Assembly: GCF_050433385.1 (NCBI RefSeq)
Contig: NZ_JBNPXI010000024.1
Coordinates: 1-64,000 of the forward strand
DNA from: Brassicibacter mesophilus
GTDB taxonomy: Bacteria > Bacillota > Clostridia > Tissierellales > Proteiniboraceae
Direction: 5' to 3'
DNA length: 64,000 nt
The notes beneath the pieces are model-generated. The model had not been told where the DNA came from. It worked only from the letters and a program-made list of their open reading frames with translations, and ran no database searches. This document shows, in pieces, positions 17,683 through 26,759 of the stretch. Within the stretch, counting starts at the first letter, position 1, and the number at the start of each line of letters is the position of its first letter. A program made the translations under genes and the position numbers.

Positions 17683-18471
17683 CTATAATATATCTACTAA
17701 TTCAATAGTTTTTAATTGACTAATAACTTCATTGAACCATTTATTTGCTTCTTCATGCCTTAACTTTAACTCGTCACCATCCTTTATGAAATAAAAGTCG
17801 TGAAGTCTATTTACTACATCTTCTGGTAAATCATAATATAAATATCTAGATTTAAAATTATATCTAAAAGGTTTATGCCTTATCCTTAGAACTTCTACTA
17901 ATGGATTTAATGTAAAGTTATTATAGTACGATAATGCCTCCATGTAATTCTTCCTGTAAAGTTCTTTTTCAGTTAAATACTGAAATAATTTAAAGGTATT
18001 TTCAAGTTGTTGAACTCTTTCATTTAGTTTCTCAGCAAATTTTATTTTATCTATTGGTTTAATATTAGTTATATTTTTCTTATCAAAATGAACAAAAACA
18101 TCTCCATGTATTTCTTTTTCTAGAAACTTGCTGGAGCTACTATGTTGTATAGCACAGACATCTATTGCTAAAAATCTGTTCGTATCCTTTAGCTTATATA
18201 CCTTTTGATAAGCCCCCTGCCAGATTGTCTTAAAAACACCAAACGAATTCTCTATAGGTGATAAAGTTTCTAGAGCATTGTCTACTTTTTTGAAGACTTC
18301 CTCTGTTTTATCATCTGCTACATCAATTATTATATCTACATCAGACCATTCGTCAACACGTTTAAATGCTGCTGACCCACACTGCCACATTCCATAGACA
18401 TACTCTAAAGGCTTCAATGTCTCTATTATGCTCTTTAGAATATCATCTCTTTCCAATACCTTTTTCTCCAT
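17683..18471 (-). CDS. Nucleotidyltransferase-domain protein
   Basis: Residues 28-56 contain the polymerase-beta-type core (QCGSAAFKRVDEWSDVDIII: Gly-Ser, then Asp-x-Asp for metal binding). A further Asp lies in FLAIDVCAIQH (about 120). The C-terminal 110 residues are helical with many aromatic residues. At 262 residues it is similar to aminoglycoside adenylyltransferase-like proteins, but the substrate cannot be told from sequence, and antibiotic resistance is not implied. It is a single-gene unit with an ATG start. Confidence 0.75.
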   Translation of the reverse strand: MEKKVLERDDILKSIIETLKPLEYVYGMWQCGSAAFKRVDEWSDVDIIIDVADDKTEEVFKKVDNALETLSPIENSFGVFKTIWQGAYQKVYKLKDTNRFLAIDVCAIQHSSSSKFLEKEIHGDVFVHFDKKNITNIKPIDKIKFAEKLNERVQQLENTFKLFQYLTEKELYRKNYMEALSYYNNFTLNPLVEVLRIRHKPFRYNFKSRYLYYDLPEDVVNRLHDFYFIKDGDELKLRHEEANKWFNEVISQLKTIELVDIL

Positions 18472-18566
18472 ACATATCCCCCTATCTCACTTATTAGTTT
18501 GATATAATAACACTTTAAAAGACATATTTTATATTCTTCTTTATTAACTAATTTCCTTCACAATAT

Positions 18567-19280
18567 TTATAAATGAAACTTCTTTTTTAGCTTTTCTTTA
18601 TATTTTTTTGGTAATCTATAGTTTAAATACAATAATAGCAATGCAATCGGTACTAGTTGAATTGCCACTATTATTGACCAAACTAGGTCTATTGTACCTC
18701 TGAAATATATATCTAATGATACCTCTATCCCAATAAGAAACAAAGCAATTCCTATCATTATGTACGCAGCAATATTAAGTCCTTTTTTGTGACTCTTTCT
18801 ATAAAGATATCCGATTATATGTGTTATTGTAAAAGCTAGTAGCACAATTGGTGCACTTATAGAAAAAAACCATTCAATATCTCCACTAAAGCTATCTATG
18901 CAAAGTAATAGCACTAATGTATTAACACTTAATCCTAATACTATATAATTAAATCTCGGTATATAACCAAAGAAAATAAATAAGTATCCCCAAGCAGCAA
19001 TCACAGATACTATGCTATATCTCGACCATGTCAATTCGCCGGAAAATGCTTTGTTTTGAAAAACCATAAGAATACAGCTAGTTAATGCTATAGTCGATAT
19101 AATGATAAATATGGTATTTCGCAATTCTCTTTGTTCCTTTGGATAAACATTTTCTGCTTTGGGAAATCTATCAGTATCAATCTCTTCCTCAGCTTCTATT
19201 TCAGGTATTCTAAATTGGCATAGAGGACATTTTCTTACATCATAATCTACTTCAATACCACATTTTGCACAATAAGGCAA
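18567..19280 (-). CDS. Zinc-ribbon membrane protein (DUF6320-like)
   Basis: The start is a TTG at 19280 preceded by AAAGAGGTG. The protein begins with the CxxC pair CAKCG and the second pair CPLCQ, a zinc ribbon at residues 4-25. An acidic linker follows, then six membrane segments (about 60-225), and a Lys-rich tail. Proteins like this are commonly found directly after an alcohol-acetyltransferase-like gene, as here (22-bp gap). The role is unknown. The zinc ribbon and membrane part suggest a membrane partner of the upstream enzyme. Confidence 0.7.
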   Translation of the reverse strand: MPYCAKCGIEVDYDVRKCPLCQFRIPEIEAEEEIDTDRFPKAENVYPKEQRELRNTIFIIISTIALTSCILMVFQNKAFSGELTWSRYSIVSVIAAWGYLFIFFGYIPRFNYIVLGLSVNTLVLLLCIDSFSGDIEWFFSISAPIVLLAFTITHIIGYLYRKSHKKGLNIAAYIMIGIALFLIGIEVSLDIYFRGTIDLVWSIIVAIQLVPIALLLLYLNYRLPKKYKEKLKKKFHL

Positions 19281-19302
19281 AATAATCACCTCTTTATTCT
19301 TG

Positions 19303-20571
19303 TTATTCTTGATAATTTGTTTCAACTTTTACCGATATCCCCATTTTAATAAGTTTTGTAAAAAATAGTTTTTCAATCTCTGTATTTGTAGTTAACTTTC
19401 CAAAATAAATATAAAGACTCTCTTTGAAGCTTAGAGCAGTAATTTTCATTTTATTACCTACACTAGGAGGGGGATAAAATTCAAATCTTTCAATATAATT
19501 TTCTAACTCCTTAGGCATGTTGATCTTCCCCAAATTGGAAAAACCGCTTGTATAGTTTGCTTCTCCCCAATATTTGTATATAGATGGCATACCTAAGTCT
19601 TTTACTATAATAGGAAAAGCTCTTAGCACAATCCTTTTTTCACTTTTAACATTCCTAGCTATTTGTTGATTAATATATTTTTTATCCACTTGTATCTGCA
19701 TAAAGTTATGAACATACTTCAGCATCTCTTCAAAACTGTATTTCCCAAGTCTAGGGTCAATATATGGTACTGCAATAACAAAAAAGTTTCTCATCGTTTT
19801 TGAAGGATATAATTTTCTTAAATTAATAGGCACATTTAGAACTATGGGCTTTTTCTTGTACCCATGTATATCCATAAACTCTATTATTGTATCAAAGTAA
19901 ACAGCACACAGAAACTCAGTTAATGTAGCATTATACTTTCTTGCTGTTTTTAATATTTCTTCTACAGGAACTATTCCAGTTAAAATATGGTACGTTCCTT
20001 TTTTGGCTAATCTAAAAGGAAAATGAAATGCTCTTATGTAGTTTCTTGGCATTGGTATCTTAGGATCATAGTACTTTATAAATGAATCTTCATATTCTTC
20101 CTCATCAGGTATTTCATCATATTTGAAAATTCCTTCAGTAGCTTTAGTTTCTACTCCAAGAAGTCTAAAATATTCGTAGACAAGTGATTTAAGAAAAATA
20201 ATTGCACCTGTTCCATCTGTAATGCTATGAGAAAATTCTACAGATATCTTTTTTCTATAGTACAGTACCCTAAACAGAAAACTGCCTTTTTTCTTTATAT
20301 TTAAGTTCATGCAAGGATAATATCTTTCTGGTTCAATTAATGGCATCTTCTCACTTTGATCAAAATAGTACCAGAACACACCTTTTTTTAAATGAACTTT
20401 AAAGTAAGGAAATCTTTCCATAATATTATTAAGAGCATCTTGTAGCATATGGGGACTTACCATTTCAGTCAATGTCACCGATACTCTGAATATAGTAGTT
20501 ACTCTTGTTGATATGATTGAAGAATAGAGTTTACCTGTATTATCTAATCTAAACCAATTTTTTTTACTCAT
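19303..20571 (-). CDS. Alcohol acetyltransferase-like / condensation-fold acyltransferase
   Basis: It belongs to the CoA-dependent acyltransferase superfamily. The catalytic HxxxDG motif is seen as FSHSITDGTGAI (about residues 129-140), and a late FSNLGKI matches the second structural block near the solvent channel. Length is about 420 residues. Three close ATGs (20580, 20577, 20571) compete; 20571 has the best distance from GGAG. The zinc-ribbon gene follows. The acceptor is unknown: a lipid, alcohol or glycolipid is possible. The pairing suggests a membrane-associated acylation step. Confidence 0.7.
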   Translation of the reverse strand: MSKKNWFRLDNTGKLYSSIISTRVTTIFRVSVTLTEMVSPHMLQDALNNIMERFPYFKVHLKKGVFWYYFDQSEKMPLIEPERYYPCMNLNIKKKGSFLFRVLYYRKKISVEFSHSITDGTGAIIFLKSLVYEYFRLLGVETKATEGIFKYDEIPDEEEYEDSFIKYYDPKIPMPRNYIRAFHFPFRLAKKGTYHILTGIVPVEEILKTARKYNATLTEFLCAVYFDTIIEFMDIHGYKKKPIVLNVPINLRKLYPSKTMRNFFVIAVPYIDPRLGKYSFEEMLKYVHNFMQIQVDKKYINQQIARNVKSEKRIVLRAFPIIVKDLGMPSIYKYWGEANYTSGFSNLGKINMPKELENYIERFEFYPPPSVGNKMKITALSFKESLYIYFGKLTTNTEIEKLFFTKLIKMGISVKVETNYQE

Positions 20572-20755
20572 AATCATCATACTCCAAATTTTTTATTATT
20601 TAATTCACCAAATTTATAATATACAAGTCTATAAAATTACTACTCAGTTTACTATTATTATTTTCTAATCTAATTTTAATATTTAACTAATATTCCTTTA
20701 ATTCTATCAGTTTATTATATAAACATACAATAAATTATGTATTGGAGGAATACAG

Positions 20756-21217
20756 ATGCAAATAACACTTGAACAAATTGACTTACTTAAGAAAAGAGCA
20801 AATGTGGGCTATAGAGAAGCTAAAGAAGCTTTAGAAAAATGTAATGGTGATATAGTAGAAGCTCTAGCTTATTTAGAGGAACAAAACAGAATAAAGCCAG
20901 AAGGAGGGTGTATTAAAAACTCTTCGTTGCTTAGTAAAATCAAAAGTATTATATCTAAACTAAATAAAATAAATGTGATAATAACAAAAAATGATAAAAC
21001 AATATTAAATATACCTTCTACAGTTGGGATAGTAATAGCTATAATTGCAATGCCATTTACCATCGCTGCTGCAATAGCTGCACTGGTTCTAGGATGTAAA
21101 GTAAGACTAGAAAATCATAACGGTGAAGGCTATGACATCAATAATAAGATTGAGAAATTTACTGATACAGTTAATTCAGTAACAAAAAAAGTTGCAGACG
21201 AGTTTAAAGATTCGTAA
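20756..21217 (+). CDS. UBA/TS-N domain protein with DUF4342
   Basis: Residues 1-45 form a UBA-like three-helix domain of the type seen in EF-Ts (LLKKRANVGYREAKEALEKCNGDIVEAL). Residues 68-125 match DUF4342, with a hydrophobic segment at about 88-112. The C-terminal tail is helical. The start has TTGGAGG upstream. The function is unknown; small membrane-linked UBA/DUF4342 proteins are widespread in Clostridia. It is monocistronic, ending at a clear hairpin. Confidence 0.75.
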   Translation: MQITLEQIDLLKKRANVGYREAKEALEKCNGDIVEALAYLEEQNRIKPEGGCIKNSSLLSKIKSIISKLNKINVIITKNDKTILNIPSTVGIVIAIIAMPFTIAAAIAALVLGCKVRLENHNGEGYDINNKIEKFTDTVNSVTKKVADEFKDS

Positions 21218-21225
21218 TATGGTTT

Positions 21226-21258
21226 ACCTGCTGAAGGTTTTTCAGCAGGTTTATTTTT
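21226..21258 (+). terminator. Terminator of the UBA/DUF4342 gene
   Basis: ACCTGCTGAA pairs with TTCAGCAGGT, followed by a T-rich run. Confidence 0.8.
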
Positions 21259-21326
21259 GTTATAGTTTTCACTAGTAGCCAAAAAGAGTATAATAATTCT
21301 AAAAGCTTCTTTTTTAGGAGGTCAAA

Positions 21327-22010
21327 ATGAACAAAGAAAAGATTCTCATAATAGAAGATGAAGTCAAAATTGCAAGATTCATTCAACTTGAACTTGAACA
21401 CGAGGGCTATATTGTTGAACATGAACAAGATGGAAGATTAGGTCTTGAGAAAGCTTTAAACAAATATTATGACCTTATATTGCTTGATGTCATGCTTCCT
21501 TCATTAAACGGGATGGAGGTATTGAGGCGCCTTAGACAAACATCTCATGTTCCTGTAATTATGCTTACTGCTAAGGATGGGGTGATGGATAAGGTAATGG
21601 GACTCGATATTGGAGCTGATGATTATATAACGAAACCATTTGCAATAGAAGAACTTCTCGCACGTATCCGTGTAGCTTTCAAGCATAAAAGAGTCAATTC
21701 AGTTTCTTCTAATATTATTAAAATAGGTCCTCTTACACTTGATATACAAAAATATTTCGTTACCTTTAATGACGACACTATAGATTTAACTAAAAAAGAA
21801 TTTGAGCTATTAAAATATCTAATGCTAAACAAAGATCATGTGCTAACAAGAGATATAATATTGGAAAAAGTATGGGGATATGATTATCTCGGAGACACAA
21901 ACATTGTAGACGTTTACATTCGGTACTTGAGAAGTAAAATTGACGATAAATACAGTAAAAAATTTATCCATACTGTACGCGGAGTGGGGTATCAGTTAAA
22001 GTATGAATAA
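21327..22010 (+). CDS. OmpR/PhoB family response regulator
   Basis: The receiver domain (residues 1-120) keeps the acidic pocket (IIEDEVKIA), the phosphorylated Asp in LILLDVMLPS (about residue 54), Thr in MLTAKD and Lys in ITKPF. The C-terminal winged helix (about 130-227) has KEFELLKYLMLN and the recognition-helix region GDTNIVDVYIRYLRSKI. The ATG has AGGAGG. Its stop overlaps the start of the kinase gene, so the two form a coupled pair, most like ArlRS-type systems. The target genes are unknown. Confidence 0.92.
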   Translation: MNKEKILIIEDEVKIARFIQLELEHEGYIVEHEQDGRLGLEKALNKYYDLILLDVMLPSLNGMEVLRRLRQTSHVPVIMLTAKDGVMDKVMGLDIGADDYITKPFAIEELLARIRVAFKHKRVNSVSSNIIKIGPLTLDIQKYFVTFNDDTIDLTKKEFELLKYLMLNKDHVLTRDIILEKVWGYDYLGDTNIVDVYIRYLRSKIDDKYSKKFIHTVRGVGYQLKYE

Positions 22011-23190
22011 TACAAAATTAATACTCAAAGCTTTGTTTCAGTTTATAAAAGCATTATTGTCTATAATTTTGTATATATTAAGGTTTATATTCAAACTGCT
22101 AGACAAGATTATTGATGAAATAGTTAACAAGCTAAGATTCTCTATCTCCTTTAAAATAACAGTAACATATGTGCTTATATTTATACTAGTATCTTCAATT
22201 ATGAGTACAGGAATATACTTTAGCTTTGAATATTATATAAAAACTAATTCTCCAGCAGACTATATTTATGTTTTAGGTGCTATACTATTTGCATTTAACA
22301 TCATAGGATTAACTTCAATCATATTCATTGGTTCAAGGGCCAGTAAAAAGCTTATAAATCCTGTCAAAGTCATGACTGAAACAGTAAAGGAAATTTCTAT
22401 AAACGCTCTTGATAAAAGACTAAATATAAGCGGTTCAAAGGATGAGCTTAAAGACTTGGCTAAGACATTTAATGACATGCTCGATAGAATACAAGTTTCT
22501 ATAGAACAGCAAAATCAATTCGTATCTGATGCTTCGCATGAACTCAGAACACCTATATCAGTAATACAAGGATATGCTAATCTACTAGATAGGTGGGGAA
22601 AGGATGACAAGCAAGTACTTGAAGAATCTATTTCTGCTATAAAAAGCGAATCTGAAAATATGAAAAATCTTGTAGAAAATCTATTATTTCTCGCACGCGG
22701 AGATAAAAATACGCAGAAAATAGAAAAACAACTTTTCATTATGAGCGAAGTAATCACTGAGGTACTAAAGGAGACAAGGTTAATCGATAATATTCACAGT
22801 ATCACCAATAAACAAAATGAAAAATATACAATAAAAGCTGATAAATGGCTCATCAAGGAAGCTCTAAGAATCTTTATTGACAATAGTGTAAAGTACACTC
22901 CAGCCGGAGGATCGATTAGACTAAATTCTTATATTAAAAATAACAGTGCCATTATAAGCATTGAAGACACAGGAATAGGCATACCTGAGGAAGATCTCCC
23001 ACATATATTTAATAGATTTTATAGATCTGATAAGTCAAGAACAAAAAAAAGTGGTGGGACAGGACTGGGTCTTGCTATAGCAAAGTGGATAATAGACAAG
23101 CACGATGGAAAAATCAATGTATGGAGTGAGGTTAATACAGGAACAGCTATTAGAATTGAGTTACCTATTGAGGAGGTTATCTATAAGTAG
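22003..23190 (+). CDS. Sensor histidine kinase partner of the OmpR-type regulator
   Basis: It has an N-terminal hydrophobic/amphipathic region, membrane segments at about residues 53-75 and 85-110 with only a very short loop between them, then HAMP (about 110-165), HisKA with ASHELRTPISVIQGY (phosphorylated His near 178), and the ATPase domain with IFIDNSVKYTP, EDTGIGIPEE and GGTGLGLAIAKWII. The very short external loop suggests sensing within the membrane or through a partner. It overlaps the regulator gene by 8 bp. Confidence 0.9.
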   Translation: MNNTKLILKALFQFIKALLSIILYILRFIFKLLDKIIDEIVNKLRFSISFKITVTYVLIFILVSSIMSTGIYFSFEYYIKTNSPADYIYVLGAILFAFNIIGLTSIIFIGSRASKKLINPVKVMTETVKEISINALDKRLNISGSKDELKDLAKTFNDMLDRIQVSIEQQNQFVSDASHELRTPISVIQGYANLLDRWGKDDKQVLEESISAIKSESENMKNLVENLLFLARGDKNTQKIEKQLFIMSEVITEVLKETRLIDNIHSITNKQNEKYTIKADKWLIKEALRIFIDNSVKYTPAGGSIRLNSYIKNNSAIISIEDTGIGIPEEDLPHIFNRFYRSDKSRTKKSGGTGLGLAIAKWIIDKHDGKINVWSEVNTGTAIRIELPIEEVIYK

Positions 23191-23401
23191 TTCTTTGGCG
23201 ATATAATAAACGCTATAAAAATATTCGTAGTGATGTTTTTCGGGGGCGTGTTATGATATATTTTTCATTGGTTAAATATATTAACTTTCTCAAATTAATC
23301 TGTTGTAATGTATGATGCATAAAGAAATTAGTAACTTTATTCCTCTATCCTTTTATAACTTTGTATAGCTAAAATACAACTAATACTTGAGCAATAATCA
23401 A

Positions 23402-23465
23402 AAATCTCCTGAGGATTTAAACTATCTTTTGTATAGATTATAGTCTATTCTCAGGAGATCTTTAT
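23402..23465. terminator. Bidirectional terminator between the kinase gene and argH
   Basis: AAATCTCCTGAG pairs with CTCAGGAGATC around a long AT-rich loop. It can serve both the plus-strand kinase gene and the minus-strand argH. The 23191-23400 stretch before it holds nothing I recognise. Confidence 0.65.
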
Positions 23466-23473
23466 ATACTTTT

Positions 23474-24790
23474 CTATTTTAAATCTTTCTTTATTCCTTT
23501 ATTTAGTATATTTTCATAGTCAATAAATGCATATACATCTTCTCCAAATATTGGATTAACAGCTCTTAGTTCTTCCAAACTTAGTTCCTCAATTGCTTTT
23601 TTATTGTCCTCACAATAGATTACTATAGACCCGACAATGCTATGTGCATCTCTAAAGGCTGTTCCCTTGCTTACAAGATAGTCTGCAACCTCAGTTGCAT
23701 TTAAAAAACCATATTTAACTGCTTTTCTCATTACATCATGATTTACCTTAAGAGTTTTAATCATACCAGACATTATTTTTATACATGACAATACAGTATC
23801 AATCGAATCAAAAAATGCTTCTTTATCCTCCTGCATATCCTTGTTATAAGCTAACGGAAGGCCTTTCATCGTTGTTAGTAAAGACATAAGATCTCCATAT
23901 ACACGCCCTGTCTTTCCCCTAATAAGCTCAGCGGCATCAGGATTTTTCTTCTGAGGCATAATACTACTTCCAGTTGAATAGGAATCATCTATTTCAATAA
24001 ATTTAAACTCCTGGCTACTCCATAATATTAATTCTTCGCTTAATCTGCTCAAATGCATCATTAGAATTGAAAAAGCTGACATAAGCTCTAATAGATAATC
24101 TCTATCACTAACTCCATCTAAAAAGTTATCAATAGGCTTACTAAATCCAAGTTCTTTAGCTGTATACTCTCGGTCTATATAGTGTGTTGTTCCTGCTAAA
24201 GCGCCACAACCTAACGGACTTTCATTCATAACATCTATAGCATTATTGATTCTTTTACTGTCTCTTTGAAGCATATTAAAGTAAGCCATCAAATGATGCT
24301 TGAAAGTTACTACCTGAGCTCTCTGCAAATGAGTATATCCTGGCATAATAACAGGATTCTCATCAGCTGTATACTTTAAGTTTTTCTGTAGCTCTATTAT
24401 GCTCTCAAATACTTCTTTAGCTTTATCTTTGGCATAAAGTCTCAAATCAACTGCGACCTGGTCATTTCTGCTCCTAGCTGTATGAAGCTTCTTTCCAGCT
24501 TCACCAATACGTTTTGTAAGATGGTATTCAACAAAGCTATGGATATCTTCATGCGACTCATCCATTATCAGTTTCTCATTTTCAATATCCTCGAGAATAG
24601 ATAAAAGACCATCTGTAATTTTGTCTCCTTCTTCCCATGTAAGTAAGTTGCATTTAACAAGCATCTTAACATGAGCTAAGCTACCTTTTATATCCTCTTT
24701 GTAAAGTCTTTTATCAAAATGAAGCGAGCTGTTAAAGTCCTCCATTAACTCATTTTCTTCTTTTCTAAAGCGTCCACCCCAAAGTTTCAT
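23474..24790 (-). CDS. argH: Argininosuccinate lyase
   Basis: It cleaves argininosuccinate to arginine and fumarate. The signature GSSIMPQKKNPDAAELIRGK (about residues 280-300) holds the catalytic Ser loop. HTARSRNDQVA (about 107-117) and GYTHLQRAQ with the catalytic His are also present. The length of 438 residues is normal. The ATG at 24790 is preferred to an in-frame GTG 9 bp upstream that abuts the ribosome site. argG is not next to it. Instead it lies 29 bp after an NhaC-type transporter gene on the same strand, probably co-transcribed. Confidence 0.95.
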   Translation of the reverse strand: MKLWGGRFRKEENELMEDFNSSLHFDKRLYKEDIKGSLAHVKMLVKCNLLTWEEGDKITDGLLSILEDIENEKLIMDESHEDIHSFVEYHLTKRIGEAGKKLHTARSRNDQVAVDLRLYAKDKAKEVFESIIELQKNLKYTADENPVIMPGYTHLQRAQVVTFKHHLMAYFNMLQRDSKRINNAIDVMNESPLGCGALAGTTHYIDREYTAKELGFSKPIDNFLDGVSDRDYLLELMSAFSILMMHLSRLSEELILWSSQEFKFIEIDDSYSTGSSIMPQKKNPDAAELIRGKTGRVYGDLMSLLTTMKGLPLAYNKDMQEDKEAFFDSIDTVLSCIKIMSGMIKTLKVNHDVMRKAVKYGFLNATEVADYLVSKGTAFRDAHSIVGSIVIYCEDNKKAIEELSLEELRAVNPIFGEDVYAFIDYENILNKGIKKDLK

Positions 24791-24819
24791 CTCATACACC
24801 TTCCGTTTCTAATAATTTA

Positions 24820-26361
24820 TTATGCCTTAATATTTTCATTTATCTCTAATTCATTCGCTCTGTTATTTTGTAATTTAGATAAAATTAAAACTATCGCAAA
24901 CATAAGTACAATTGCACCCACTAAGGACACAGCACTTCCTGTTATTCCTGCAACTATATATGATATAAGTGCTGCACTAGCATTCACTAGTGCGTATGGG
25001 AGCTGTGTTTTAACATGATCTATATGATCACACCCTGCTCCAGTAGAAGCAAGTATCGTTGTATCTGATATAGGAGAACAATGATCTCCAAAAAGTCCTC
25101 CAGAAAGCACTGCACCTATACAAGCATATAAGGGAGCCCCTAGATGGTGTGCCATGGGTATTGCTAAAGGCATCATAATTGCGAATGTTCCCCATGAACT
25201 TCCAGTTGCAAAAGACATACATGCTCCTATTATAAATATTAGTACTGGAACAAAGAATACTGGTACTGTGCCATTCATTATCTCAATAATATAGTTTGCT
25301 GTTCCCATATTCTTTACTACAGACCCTAAAGACCACGCTAAAACTAATGTAAGAGCTACGTACATCATTTTCTGCATACCAGATATATAGATTTCAAATG
25401 CCTCTTGAAGCTTTTTCACCTTATAGTAAGACATCATTAAAATAAGAAGTAACCCTGAAAATAGATATCCAGTACTTAGTGCAACTCTGAAATCATTTCC
25501 TCCTACTTTTTTAAACGGGAACCCTAGCGGTACTAGTATCCCAAATAAAGTAACTAATAACACCAATATTGGAAGCCACACTAATATTGGTCTACTCTTT
25601 ATCCCCTGAACCTCTTTCATTCTTTCAGGCTTTCTCATGGGCTTAGAGTCTGACCAAAACAACTCTCCTGTTTCCTGAACTCTTTTTTCAGCCTTTGACA
25701 TAGCACTAAATTCTAGTTTAGTAAAAGCTATTAATGGCACCATCAATATAACTAGTATAGGATAAAACTGAAAAGGTATAGCATGTATAAATGCGTCCCA
25801 ATCTGATGTATTGATACTAAGACTTTCAAATTCTTTTTGTATAAGTCCCATTGCATAAACTCCCCATCCGATAAATGGTACTAGTACTGCAACCGGTGAA
25901 GCCGTAGAATCAATGATCCAAGCCAGCTTCTCCCTTGAAACCTTAGCTTTATCAAAAATTGGTTCAAAGATTGGACCAACTATAAGTGGAGTTCCAAGAT
26001 CAGAGAAGAACACAATTATTCCTCCAAACCACGCTGCAAGCTGTGTTTTTACTCTAGTATTTATGAACTTAGCTGTCTTTTCAGCAAACGCAGCAGCTCC
26101 TCCTGATTTCTCCATCAAAGCCACAAACCCACCAATAAATACTAATAGCACAAGTACTCCTGCATTATAGCTGTCTGTAAGCTGAGTAAAAAGATACTCT
26201 CCTATCATTGTTTTAGTAGCAGTTATTAACATTCCATTTGATAATATTAAAATTCCTACAAAGCTTCCTAAAAATAAAGAGATAATAACATTTTTAGTTA
26301 TAATAGCAAAAACAATCGCTAATATTGGAGGAATTAGTGATAAAAAACCCATATGCTCCAT
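24820..26361 (-). CDS. NhaC-type sodium/proton antiporter family transporter
   Basis: This is a 513-residue protein with about eleven or twelve membrane segments. The family blocks are VGILILSNGMLI, FFSDLGTPLIVGPIFEP, and the C-terminal SFATGSSWGTFAIMMP and GAVLSGGLFGDHCSPISDT. Members of this family exchange sodium and protons, malate and lactate, or amino acids. Co-transcription with argH suggests transport of an arginine-pathway compound, which is an inference. The ATG has AAAGGTGGT. The 398-bp upstream region (26362-26759) holds AT-rich repeated ATTATT/AATAAT words that might be ArgR sites, but no clear box. Confidence 0.82.
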   Translation of the reverse strand: MEHMGFLSLIPPILAIVFAIITKNVIISLFLGSFVGILILSNGMLITATKTMIGEYLFTQLTDSYNAGVLVLLVFIGGFVALMEKSGGAAAFAEKTAKFINTRVKTQLAAWFGGIIVFFSDLGTPLIVGPIFEPIFDKAKVSREKLAWIIDSTASPVAVLVPFIGWGVYAMGLIQKEFESLSINTSDWDAFIHAIPFQFYPILVILMVPLIAFTKLEFSAMSKAEKRVQETGELFWSDSKPMRKPERMKEVQGIKSRPILVWLPILVLLVTLFGILVPLGFPFKKVGGNDFRVALSTGYLFSGLLLILMMSYYKVKKLQEAFEIYISGMQKMMYVALTLVLAWSLGSVVKNMGTANYIIEIMNGTVPVFFVPVLIFIIGACMSFATGSSWGTFAIMMPLAIPMAHHLGAPLYACIGAVLSGGLFGDHCSPISDTTILASTGAGCDHIDHVKTQLPYALVNASAALISYIVAGITGSAVSLVGAIVLMFAIVLILSKLQNNRANELEINENIKA

Positions 26362-26626
26362 ATCAATACCACCTTTCTTTAATGTCTGATTAGTATTTAT
26401 GCTTCAATTCTATGCCATAAAGATCATAAAATTAATTATTATGTTATTATACATTAATAATTTTATTTATGCAATAATAATTATTTTCTAAAGGTCAGTC
26501 TTTTTCTTATCTATGTGTTGCACGTTGTTTTCGAAGAGACTCCTTACATTCAGTTGTTTTTTACATCGCCATATTGAATAATTATACAACATGCACATTA
26601 TTTTGCATTCTTTTTTTCAACGTATA

Positions 26627-26673
26627 AAAGCCCCCTAATGTAGTTATTTAGCGTCTACAATAGGAAGCTTTTT
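26627..26673 (-). terminator. Probable terminator of the MFS gene at 26760
   Basis: An imperfect hairpin (AAAAGC/GCTTTTTT with an inner CTA/TAG pair) sits about 90 bp after the stop of the minus-strand MFS gene. The rest of 26362-26759 is AT-rich with no gene. Confidence 0.5.
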
Positions 26674-26759
26674 TATCAATATCCATATCAATAAATGGAG
26701 TACATTCTATAATTTTGCTTTTTTACAAAATAGCATTATGATAAAAGAAACTTGTTTCT

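Noticed and set aside
26400..26520. ArgR boxes upstream of the NhaC-argH operon
   Set aside because: The DNA is rich in ATTATT/AATAAT words that partly resemble ArgR boxes, but such words are common in AT-rich DNA and no clean dyad was found.
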